Notes under the pieces: model-generated
What the model saw: only the letters and a program-made list of their open reading frames with translations
Told to the model about the DNA's origin: nothing
Database searches by the model: none
Translations under genes and position numbers: made by a program
In this document: piece after piece, positions 8,444 to 15,751 of the stretch
Layout: the number at the start of each line of letters is the position of its first letter
Position numbering within the stretch: position 1 is the stretch's first letter
Source of the DNA: Clostridiales bacterium
GTDB lineage: Bacteria > Bacillota > Clostridia > Oscillospirales > Oscillospiraceae
Direction of reading: 5' to 3'
Assembly: GCA_004557735.1 (NCBI GenBank)
Contig: SFFV01000003.1
Location: forward strand, 99,247-163,246
Length of the DNA stretch: 64,000 nucleotides

Positions 8444-10376
8444 ATTCCCAGCCGAGGATGAAGTGTTTATAGCAATGCACGGCGAGAGCGTAGAGATTCG
8501 TTTTCGGGACGCCGTTCGCGCACCGGCTCTCGAGCGCATTGACGAAGCGGATGGCGGCGGTCTCGTGCGCAACATACACGCTGTCCGTGAGCGTCCCCGT
8601 TTCGTCCGTCACCGCGACGGTGCAGCTCTTCCCGCGCGGGCAGGTCACATGGAGCGCGCCGTCAACGACAGCCGCCGTGCAGCCCTCGCCCGCGCATGTC
8701 ACGGTATACTCCGCCATATCGGCGCTCGCGCCGACGGCATATAGCGAGAACACCGCGTCCGTTTCCCCGCGGGAGAGCCGATAGTCGTAGACGAAATTCC
8801 CGTCCGCGTCCGTGAGCTTTACAAGGCCCGGCAGCGCGTCGTGCGCGCCGGAAAAGGCTTCCGCTTCCGCGAGCCCCGCGCTCTCCCCCTCCGTCTCCAG
8901 CAGCCGGACGGTGAAGCCTTCGCAGCCCGGCTCGTCCACCGGCACGACCGTACCGGCGGGGTCGATCCTGCCCACCGCGTACCGGTTCCCGCTCGGAAAT
9001 ACAAGCTCCGCGGCGAGAACGTTGTTCTCCGGCGAGGGGTTATCGTAGAGCCGGATCTCCGTCACGTCCGCCGCGGGGAAGGCGAACTCCGCTTCGCGCG
9101 CCGTGTCGCCGTTCTCCGGCGTCCACACGGCGCTGTACGGTGCCTCCCTTCCGGCGAGATCCTCCGAGTGGAGCAGCCGGAAATCGTTAAGCTCCGCGCC
9201 GTCGCCGGAGGATACGCGCACCGCCGCGCCGTACAAAAGCGAGCCGGTGCAGCGCTGCCAGAACACCTTGTCGCCGTTGATGATGCGCGGCGCGATGCGC
9301 CAGAGGTTCTGGCTGCCGTACGCCAGCGTCTGGCAATAGCTCCGGCACTCCGTGACCGAGCGCGAAAGAGCGCGCCCGTCCACCGGCAGGCGCACGCGCG
9401 CGTCCCAGAGATACACGCCGTTTTCCATGCGCCCGCCGCCGGGGATCACCGTCGAGAGCAGATTCACGGAATCATAAAAGTCCGCCGGGGCGCGGAATGC
9501 CGTGGAGTAGGCAAAGCCCTTGAGCACGAGCGGGTCATAGTCCGGCACGGCCGCGAGGATCTCGCCGAGCGCCTCGTCAAAAAACATCGATACCGCGCGG
9601 TGGTCGATGTTTTCGTCATAGTCCACGCAGAAGATCACGTCGGCGCGGATCTCATCGATCACGCTGCGCAGGTCGCCGAGCAGGTTTTCGCGCGTATACG
9701 GCGTTCCCTCGCGGTACGCCTCGTGGAGCGGCGCGGCATGCGTCTCCGTCCTGCCGCTCAGCGAGGGCGTCACGGCGTCCGGCGCGGCGTTATAAACGTG
9801 CGTCCCGCCGTCCGGTATGCTGTCGCCGTAGCCGAGAAAGATGACGTTCTCCTCCGGCACGCTGTCGTACGAGAGCGCGTTGATCGCCTCGTATACGCGC
9901 TCCTCCCCCAGTCCGGCGGCGTCGCCGGTCGAGACGAACACAACGTACACCTCGCTTCCGGCGTCGGTGAACTGCCCCGTCACTCCGCTCAGGAGATTGA
10001 GCTCGTCGTCCGCGTGCGGCACGACGGCAAGCACGCGCCGGCCGGCAAAGAAGCTCTTCGGCCCGGCCGCCGGCGCTTCGTACCGCGCGTTCGGGCGCGC
10101 GCCGCGCCATACGAGGAAAAGCGCGAGCAGCGACACGGCCGCCGCGAGCGCCGCGGCAAAGAACGCGATGCGCCGCGCTTTGCGGGTGAACCCCCGCCAG
10201 AGCGAGAGCGCCGCCGCAGCGGCAAGGAAAAGTCCCCAGAACGCCGCGCGCGGCAGAGGCTTCTCCCCCGCGGCGAACAGCAGGTCGGCGAGAACCGTGA
10301 TCTCTGCGGCAAGAAAGACGCTCTGCACGCCCCGGCAGAGGAGCTCCCGCAGCGTATGCTTTTTCTCCAAGCTCAT
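8442..10376 (-). CDS. Membrane-anchored PIG-L (LmbE-like) hydrolase
   Basis: A 644-residue protein. The N-terminal about 100 residues hold three hydrophobic segments. Then comes a PIG-L-type zinc hydrolase domain with VVPHADDELN (the family's HxDD signature: zinc ligands and general base intact) and DENIDHRAVSMF, which gives a further His. The last 250 residues are beta-rich and contain no motif I recognise. PIG-L enzymes remove N-acyl groups from amino sugars; an outward-facing cell-surface glycan substrate is a guess. The frame extends upstream to 10784, but that part overlaps the NTPase gene. I place the start at ATG 10376, although GGGGG directly abuts it, so the exact start is uncertain. 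Confidence 0.8.
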   Translation of the reverse strand: MSLEKKHTLRELLCRGVQSVFLAAEITVLADLLFAAGEKPLPRAAFWGLFLAAAAALSLWRGFTRKARRIAFFAAALAAAVSLLALFLVWRGARPNARYEAPAAGPKSFFAGRRVLAVVPHADDELNLLSGVTGQFTDAGSEVYVVFVSTGDAAGLGEERVYEAINALSYDSVPEENVIFLGYGDSIPDGGTHVYNAAPDAVTPSLSGRTETHAAPLHEAYREGTPYTRENLLGDLRSVIDEIRADVIFCVDYDENIDHRAVSMFFDEALGEILAAVPDYDPLVLKGFAYSTAFRAPADFYDSVNLLSTVIPGGGRMENGVYLWDARVRLPVDGRALSRSVTECRSYCQTLAYGSQNLWRIAPRIINGDKVFWQRCTGSLLYGAAVRVSSGDGAELNDFRLLHSEDLAGREAPYSAVWTPENGDTAREAEFAFPAADVTEIRLYDNPSPENNVLAAELVFPSGNRYAVGRIDPAGTVVPVDEPGCEGFTVRLLETEGESAGLAEAEAFSGAHDALPGLVKLTDADGNFVYDYRLSRGETDAVFSLYAVGASADMAEYTVTCAGEGCTAAVVDGALHVTCPRGKSCTVAVTDETGTLTDSVYVAHETAAIRFVNALESRCANGVPKTNLYALAVHCYKHFILGWE

Positions 10377-10389
10377 CCCCCCTGCCGCA

Positions 10390-10914
10390 TTATGCCCGTT
10401 TTTCGCGCGACGCACGCGCATACCACGACGCGATCGCCGCAGGGGTTTCCCCGCGGTTTTCCGCAGTAAGCCGGAAAAGCTCCACGCCCTTCTGCGCGCG
10501 CACCTCGTCCAGAAATTCATTGTGCTCCGGTTTGATGACGCCGAGCACCGGCGTGCCGGAGGCGATCGCGGCGAGCACCGCGGCGCGAAAGGCGTGCGCC
10601 TCCAGCTCCATACGGCCAAGCTCGTCCATGAGAAGGATGTCGCTCTCCCCCTTCGCGAGCAGCGCGCAGCCGCGGCCGTCGAAATGCTCCGGGCGCTTTT
10701 CGCAAACGCCGCCGCGCCGTCCGACGAGCGCCTCCGGCGTAAGATCCCGCTCCGTCCACACGGGCGGGACGATGAACACATCAAATCCGGCGTCCGCCGG
10801 GATGCTCACGGTGAGAAAGCCTCCCTGCCGAAGCGCAGAATTTGCACATAAAAAGCGGCGGATCGCCGTGCTTTTGCCGCTCTGTACCGCGCCGGTCAGA
10901 AAAAACGCGCTCAT
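10390..10914 (-). CDS. THEP1-like nucleoside-triphosphatase
   Basis: A 174-residue P-loop NTPase. It has Walker A GAVQSGKST at residues 8-16, Walker B DILLMDELGRME, and the compact single-domain length of the NTPase_1/THEP1 family (PF03266), which hydrolyses NTPs in vitro and has no settled cellular role. ATG at 10914 is preceded by CGGAGAAG. It is the first gene of a two-gene transcript with the PIG-L hydrolase 13 bases downstream, driven by the promoter at 10950-10978. It is divergent from nrdG. Confidence 0.85.
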   Translation of the reverse strand: MSAFFLTGAVQSGKSTAIRRFLCANSALRQGGFLTVSIPADAGFDVFIVPPVWTERDLTPEALVGRRGGVCEKRPEHFDGRGCALLAKGESDILLMDELGRMELEAHAFRAAVLAAIASGTPVLGVIKPEHNEFLDEVRAQKGVELFRLTAENRGETPAAIASWYARASREKRA

Positions 10915-10949
10915 AATTCTTCTCCGTTTTGCCCATTTAATTCCCTTTG

Positions 10950-10978
10950 AGTATAGAAAGGCGCGCGCTTTCTGTCAA
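10950..10978 (-). promoter_or_regulatory. Strong sigma-70 type promoter of the NTPase/PIG-L operon
   Basis: Minus-strand TTGACA (10973-10978), 17-base spacer, TATACT (10950-10955). The spacer itself is a near-perfect inverted repeat, GAAAG...CTTTC around CGCGCG, which may be an operator. Confidence 0.8.
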
Positions 10979-11013
10979 GCACGGCGCGGCGCATTTTTCG
11001 CCGTATTTGCCAA

Positions 11014-11042
11014 TTGCAATTTGGCCGCATACATGATATGGT
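11014..11042 (+). promoter_or_regulatory. Promoter of nrdG
   Basis: TTGCAA (11014-11019), 17-base spacer, TATGGT (11037-11042), ending 26 bases before the nrdG start codon. Confidence 0.6.
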
Positions 11043-11068
11043 ATCGTTCGGCGAAAGGAGAGCAATAT

Positions 11069-11764
11069 ATGGTTATTCACGGTCTGCAAAAGCTGACGCT
11101 GCTCGATTATCCGGGCCACACCGCCTGCACGGTATTCACCGCGCGCTGCCCGTGGCGCTGCCCCTTCTGCCACAACGCCTCGCTCGTGCTCGAGCCCGAG
11201 AGCCAGCCCACGATACCGGAGGAGGAGCTTTTCTCGTTCCTCGCCCGCCGGAAGGGCCTGCTCGACGGCGTTGCCGTCACCGGCGGCGAGCCGACGCTGC
11301 AGCGCGATCTGCCGGATTTTCTGCGGAAGATCAGATCTCTCGGCTTCGCCGTGAAGCTCGATACGAACGGCACGAATCCCGCCATGCTCCGCGCCATTCT
11401 CGATGAAGGGCTCGCCGATTATGTGGCGATGGACATCAAGGCCGGACGGGAAAACTATTCCGCCGTCACCGGCACGCTGCGCCCCGGTCTGAGCGCCGTG
11501 GAGGAATGCGCCCGCATGCTCATGGACGGCGGTACCGATTTTGAATTTCGCACAACGGTCGTGCGCGGCCTGCACACCTCCGGGGATTTCGCCGATATCG
11601 CCGCGTGGCTGCCGGGGAGCGAAAAGTATTTCCTGCAGGCGTTCAAGGATTCCGGCAACGTGATATCCGGCGGATGCAGCGCCTTTACGCGCGGGGAGAT
11701 GGAAGCGTTCCGGGATATCCTGCTTCCCGCCATTCCGAACACCGAAATTCGGGGCATGGATTGA
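11069..11764 (+). CDS. nrdG: Anaerobic ribonucleotide reductase activating protein (radical SAM)
   Basis: A 231-residue radical SAM enzyme that generates the glycyl radical on NrdD. The N-terminus MVIHGLQKLTLLDYPG is characteristic of the clostridial type (TIGR02495). The iron-sulfur motif is CPWRCPFCHN, a CxxxCxxC. Further SAM-domain landmarks are VTGGEPTLQ and the KLDTNGTNP strand. ATG 11069 is chosen because AAGGAG is at 11055-11060; the frame extends far upstream only as an antisense shadow. nrdD follows 214 bases downstream behind its own promoter, so the two are adjacent but separately controlled. Confidence 0.94.
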   Translation: MVIHGLQKLTLLDYPGHTACTVFTARCPWRCPFCHNASLVLEPESQPTIPEEELFSFLARRKGLLDGVAVTGGEPTLQRDLPDFLRKIRSLGFAVKLDTNGTNPAMLRAILDEGLADYVAMDIKAGRENYSAVTGTLRPGLSAVEECARMLMDGGTDFEFRTTVVRGLHTSGDFADIAAWLPGSEKYFLQAFKDSGNVISGGCSAFTRGEMEAFRDILLPAIPNTEIRGMD

Positions 11765-11783
11765 CCCCGCTTCCGCAATATAT

Positions 11784-11814
11784 GCCGCCGCCCCGCCATT
11801 TTGGGGGCGGCGGC
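11784..11814 (+). terminator. Hairpin after nrdG
   Basis: An 11-bp perfect GC-only stem (11784-11794 with 11804-11814) followed by ACTATATTTTG, 20 bases after the nrdG stop. Its 3' edge overlaps the first NrdR box. Confidence 0.65.
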
Positions 11815-11828
11815 ACTATATTTTGTGG
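11813..11828 (+). promoter_or_regulatory. NrdR box 1 (candidate)
   Basis: GCACTATATTTTGTGG fits the NrdR consensus (core C-W-A-T-A-T-A-T-W-G) with one mismatch in the core. It is the upstream member of a tandem pair in front of nrdD. Confidence 0.7.
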
Positions 11829-11854
11829 TAAAGGAACAAAAAGTTAAAAAACAA

Positions 11855-11870
11855 ATACTATATATTGATT
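11855..11870 (+). promoter_or_regulatory. NrdR box 2 (candidate)
   Basis: ATACTATATATTGATT contains the exact NrdR core CTATATATTG. Its core starts 42 bases after that of box 1 (four helical turns) and ends 12 bases before the -35 element, the standard tandem arrangement of NrdR operators. Confidence 0.78.
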
Positions 11871-11878
11871 TTTTGTAT

Positions 11879-11907
11879 TTGACATGCGTGTAGGACGATG
11901 ATATTAT
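11879..11907 (+). promoter_or_regulatory. Promoter of nrdD
   Basis: TTGACA (11879-11884), 17-base spacer, TATTAT (11902-11907): a near-consensus promoter leaving a leader of about 65 bases before the nrdD start. Confidence 0.85.
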
Positions 11908-11978
11908 GATGGAGCACGCTGGACAGAAGCGCGGCGTGCCGTACGAAAAATAATTACAGAAATATACGGAGGCAAGCT

Positions 11979-14390
11979 ATGTACCGGGTTGTGAAGCGCG
12001 ACGGCAGGATCGTTGACTTTGAGATCAGCAAGATCGCCAACGCGATGAAGAAGGCGTTTGACGCGACCGAAACCAATTATAACCAGAGCGTGATCGATTT
12101 TCTCGCCATTATGGTCACGGCGGATTTCCAGCCGAAGATCAAGGATGAGCTCATCCACATTGAGGATATTCAGGACAGTGTCGAGAGCGTCCTCTCCCGC
12201 GGCGGCTACGAAAACGTCGCCAAGGCGTATATTCTCTACCGCAAGCAGCACGAAAATCTCCGCGCCGTGAGCGACACGGTGCTCGACTACAAGAAAACCG
12301 TCGATAACTATCTCAAGATCAACGACTGGCGCGTGAAGGAAAACTCCACCGTCACCTACTCCGTCGGCGGTCTCATTCTTTCCAACTCCGGCGCGATCAC
12401 CGCGAACTACTGGCTGAGCGAGGTGTACGACGAGGAGATCGCCAACGCCCACCGCAACGGCGATCTGCATCTGCACGATCTGAGCATGCTCACCGGCTAC
12501 TGCGCCGGCTGGAGTCTCAAGCAGCTCATCCAGCAGGGTCTCGGCATTCCGGGCAAGATCAACTCCACCCCGGCGAGCCATCTGAGCACGCTGTGCAACC
12601 AGATGGTCAACTTCCTCGGCATCATGCAGAACGAATGGGCGGGCGCGCAGGCGTTCTCCTCGTTCGACACATATCTCGCGCCGTTCGTGCGCGTGGACGG
12701 TCTCAGCCAGAAGGAAGTCAAGCAGTGCATCCAGTCGTTCATCTTCGGCGTGAACACGCCGTCCCGCTGGGGCACGCAGGCGCCGTTCTCCAACATCACG
12801 CTCGACTGGACCGTTCCGGCCGACCTGCGCGATCTGCCCGCGATCGTCGGCGGCAGGGAGCAGGACTTCACCTACGGCGACTGCCAGAAGGAAATGGACA
12901 TGGTGAACAAGGCGTTCATCGAGATCATGACCGAGGGCGACGCCAACGGCCGCGGTTTCCAGTACCCGATCCCGACCTACTCCATCACCAAGGACTTTGA
13001 CTGGAGCGAGACCGAGAACAACCGCCTCCTCTTCGAGATGACCGCCAAGTACGGCACGCCGTACTTCTCCAACTACATCAACTCCGACATGGAGCCGAGC
13101 GACGTGCGCTCGATGTGCTGCCGTCTGCGTCTGGATCTGCGCGAGCTGCGCAAGAAGTCCGGCGGCTTCTTCGGCTCCGGCGAGAGCACCGGCTCGGTCG
13201 GCGTCGTGACGATCAACATGCCGCGCATCGCCTACCTCGCCAAGACCGAGGAAGAGTTCTACCAGCGGCTCGACCGCATGATGGATATCGCGGCCCGCTC
13301 GCTCAAAACCAAGCGCACCGTTATCACCAAGCTCCTCGACGCCGGGCTCTACCCCTACACGAAGTACTATCTCGGCACCTTCGAGAACCACTTCTCCACG
13401 ATCGGTCTCGTCGGCATGAACGAGACGTGCCTCAACGCCCGCTGGCTGCGCAAGGATCTCACGAATCCTGAGGCGCAGGAGTTCACCAAGGCCGTGCTCA
13501 ACCATATGCGCGAGCGTCTGAGCGATTATCAGGAAAAATACGGCGATCTCTACAATCTCGAAGCCACCCCGGCGGAGAGCACGTCCTACCGTCTTGCCAA
13601 GCATGACCGCGCGCGCTACCCCGAGATCATCACCGCCAACATGAACGGCACGCCGTACTACACCAACAGCTCCCACCTGCCCGTGGGCTACACGGAGGAT
13701 ATTTTCTCCGCGCTGGATATTCAGGACGATCTCCAGACGCTGTACACCTCCGGCACGGTGTTCCACGCCTTCCTCGGCGAAAAGCTGCCCGACTGGCGCG
13801 CTGCCGCCGATCTTGTGCGCAAGATCGCCGAGAACTATAAGCTGCCGTACTACACGATGAGCCCGACGTACTCCGTCTGCCACGACCACGGCTACATCAC
13901 CGGCGAGCACTTCACCTGCCCCGAGTGCGGCAAGGACACCGAGGTATGGAGCCGCATCACCGGCTACTACCGCCCCGTGCAGAACTGGAACGACGGCAAG
14001 GTGCAGGAGTTCAAGGACCGCAAGGAGTACAACATCGGCCACAGCCACTTCACCGGCGGCATTCACCGCCATGAGACCGGATGCTGCTGCAGCGACACCG
14101 TCGCCCACGGCATGCAGCCCGAAGAGGTCGGCGCCGTTTCCGCCGTGCGCACCGCACAGCTCTTCACCCGCACGACCTGCCCGAACTGCCGCGTGGCGGA
14201 AAAGCTGCTCGACAAGGCCGGGTTCGCCTACGAGAATCTGACCGCCGAGGAGCACCCCGAGCTCTGCCGCGAATACGGCATCCAGGGCGCGCCGACGCTC
14301 GTGCTCTCCGACGGCGTGCATTTTGAGAAGTATTACGGCGTCGCCGAGATCAAGAAGCTCCTCGCCGAAACGCTGCAGAAGGCGGAATAA
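11979..14390 (+). CDS. nrdD: Class III (anaerobic) ribonucleotide reductase with fused C-terminal redoxin
   Basis: An 803-residue enzyme that reduces ribonucleoside triphosphates to deoxy forms without oxygen, using a glycyl radical made by NrdG. It begins with an ATP-cone (residues 1-90, MYRVVKRDGR). Active-site cysteines lie around C175 (TGYCAGWS) and C380-C381. The zinc-site CPEC precedes the radical loop RITGYYRPVQNWN with glycine about residue 662. From residue about 723 a glutaredoxin/NrdH-like domain is added, with redox pair CPNC at 734-737 and the cis-Pro motif GAPTLV. NrdD proteins are usually about 600-720 residues, so this is a true fusion. GGAGG is at 11968-11972. Confidence 0.95.
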   Translation: MYRVVKRDGRIVDFEISKIANAMKKAFDATETNYNQSVIDFLAIMVTADFQPKIKDELIHIEDIQDSVESVLSRGGYENVAKAYILYRKQHENLRAVSDTVLDYKKTVDNYLKINDWRVKENSTVTYSVGGLILSNSGAITANYWLSEVYDEEIANAHRNGDLHLHDLSMLTGYCAGWSLKQLIQQGLGIPGKINSTPASHLSTLCNQMVNFLGIMQNEWAGAQAFSSFDTYLAPFVRVDGLSQKEVKQCIQSFIFGVNTPSRWGTQAPFSNITLDWTVPADLRDLPAIVGGREQDFTYGDCQKEMDMVNKAFIEIMTEGDANGRGFQYPIPTYSITKDFDWSETENNRLLFEMTAKYGTPYFSNYINSDMEPSDVRSMCCRLRLDLRELRKKSGGFFGSGESTGSVGVVTINMPRIAYLAKTEEEFYQRLDRMMDIAARSLKTKRTVITKLLDAGLYPYTKYYLGTFENHFSTIGLVGMNETCLNARWLRKDLTNPEAQEFTKAVLNHMRERLSDYQEKYGDLYNLEATPAESTSYRLAKHDRARYPEIITANMNGTPYYTNSSHLPVGYTEDIFSALDIQDDLQTLYTSGTVFHAFLGEKLPDWRAAADLVRKIAENYKLPYYTMSPTYSVCHDHGYITGEHFTCPECGKDTEVWSRITGYYRPVQNWNDGKVQEFKDRKEYNIGHSHFTGGIHRHETGCCCSDTVAHGMQPEEVGAVSAVRTAQLFTRTTCPNCRVAEKLLDKAGFAYENLTAEEHPELCREYGIQGAPTLVLSDGVHFEKYYGVAEIKKLLAETLQKAE

Positions 14391-14416
14391 AAAAGCGCCG
14401 GCGGCAAAGAATAAAG

Positions 14417-14444
14417 AAGAAGCCCGCCTCGGCGGGCTTCTTTT
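14417..14444 (+). terminator. Terminator of nrdD
   Basis: A 12-bp perfect stem (14417-14428 with 14431-14442) ending in TTTT, 26 bases after the nrdD stop. The next gene therefore needs readthrough or a promoter of its own in 14445-14540, where I see no clear one. Confidence 0.85.
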
Positions 14445-14556
14445 GAAAAAGGCCAGCCTGCCGCAGCGCGCCTTCCGCGCCTGCACGCCCGCGGGCCGGG
14501 AAGCGCTCTCGCCTGCGGGCGCAAACTCTGCGAGGTTTTTGCCGGAGGAAAACAGC

Positions 14557-15474
14557 ATGTACGACATCATCATTGCCGGGGGCGGCCCGGCGGGAATGAC
14601 CGCCGCCATTTATGCCCGCCGGAGCGGGAAAACCGTTCTTCTGCTCGAACGCGAGGGCTACGGCGGCCAGATCGCCTATGCGCCGTGCGTGGAAAACTAC
14701 CCCGGCGTCGCCTCCGTCGGCGGTGCGGAGCTCGCCGAGCGGATGCTCGAACAGATGCTCGCGCTCGACGCCGAAACCGACGTCGGCGAAGTGACCGCCG
14801 TGGAGCGCGCCGGAGAGAATTTCGCCGTCCGCACGGAGGACGGCGTATACGAAAGCCGCGCCGTGATCCTCGCCACGGGCGCGAAGCACCGCCATCTCGG
14901 TCTGCCGGGCGAGGAGGAGCTTCTCGGCCGCGGCGTTTCCTACTGCGCGGTGTGCGACGGCGGGTTCTATAAAAACGCCGTCACCGCCGTTGTCGGCGGC
15001 GGGGACAGCGCGCTGCAGGAGGCGCTGCTGCTCTCCGATATCTGTAAGACCGTGTATCTCATCCACCGGCGCGATACCTTCCGCGGCGACGCCGAAAAAC
15101 AGGCGCGGCTCTTCGCGCGGGAGAACGTCAAGGTCCTCACGCCCATGGAGATCGCCGCTCTTCTCACCGGGGACGGCTCTCTCCGCACGCTGCGGCTGCG
15201 GAATACCGTTACCGGCGAAGAGTCTGAGCTTGGCGTGGACTGCCTTTTCGTTTCCGTCGGCCAGCAGCCGGAGCTTGAACGCTTTGCCGCGCTCGTGCCT
15301 CTCACCGCTCAAGGCTACGCCGCCGTGCCGGAGACCGGCGAGACGCCTGTCCGGGGCGTTTTCGTCGCCGGGGACTGCCGCGGCAAGCGCGTCCGCCAGC
15401 TCGCCACCGCCGTTTCGGACGGGGCGAATGCCGCGCTCGCGGCGTGCCGCTATCTCGACGGCGAGGAGAAATAG
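14557..15474 (+). CDS. Thioredoxin reductase-like FAD/NAD(P)H oxidoreductase
   Basis: A 305-residue low-molecular-weight thioredoxin reductase type flavoprotein. FAD-binding GGGPAGMTAA is near the N-terminus, the redox-active pair CAVC at residues 130-133, the NAD(P) loop VVGGGDSA, and the C-terminal FAD motif GVFVAGDCRGK. It starts at ATG 14557 behind GGAGGA. It lies directly downstream of the redoxin-fused nrdD, so its likely partner is the NrdD redoxin domain. Whether it prefers NADPH, NADH or ferredoxin cannot be read reliably here (the HRRDTFRG segment suggests NADPH). Confidence 0.9.
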   Translation: MYDIIIAGGGPAGMTAAIYARRSGKTVLLLEREGYGGQIAYAPCVENYPGVASVGGAELAERMLEQMLALDAETDVGEVTAVERAGENFAVRTEDGVYESRAVILATGAKHRHLGLPGEEELLGRGVSYCAVCDGGFYKNAVTAVVGGGDSALQEALLLSDICKTVYLIHRRDTFRGDAEKQARLFARENVKVLTPMEIAALLTGDGSLRTLRLRNTVTGEESELGVDCLFVSVGQQPELERFAALVPLTAQGYAAVPETGETPVRGVFVAGDCRGKRVRQLATAVSDGANAALAACRYLDGEEK

Positions 15475-15509
15475 CCCTCATAAATCAGGTGACATAATTT
15501 ATATCGCAG

Positions 15510-15553
15510 ACCGGCGCAGGGATTGACATTATTTTTTAAATCTCCGCGCCGGT
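15510..15553 (+). terminator. Possible hairpin after the reductase gene
   Basis: ACCGGCGC (15510-15517) pairs with GCGCCGGT (15546-15553) across a 28-base T-rich loop. It may terminate the reductase transcript. The remaining bases up to 15751 hold no clear gene; a promoter for the SLH gene must lie here but none stands out. Confidence 0.35.
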
Positions 15554-15751
15554 TTGTAACACAATATGCGGCGTTTCTTTTCCGGCAGCGCGTCTATATC
15601 TTGTTTTTTCCCGGAAAAAGCTGGAAAAGTGTCAAATTGGCAACGGAAATTGTTTCTTCTCCTTAACGATTTATCTTTGGCGTTATGTTAAGTTACAGAC
15701 AGGTTATGTAAATTACGCAACCAATTCCGACCATGATCGAGGGAGCCTGTC

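Noticed and set aside
10421..10784. N-terminal extension of the membrane PIG-L frame
   Set aside because: It overlaps the well-supported NTPase gene in another frame and its sequence has no membrane or domain features; no ribosome site precedes the candidate ATG at 10421.
11904..14609. 901-codon minus-strand open frame
   Set aside because: Exact antisense of nrdD; composition typical of a GC-rich shadow.
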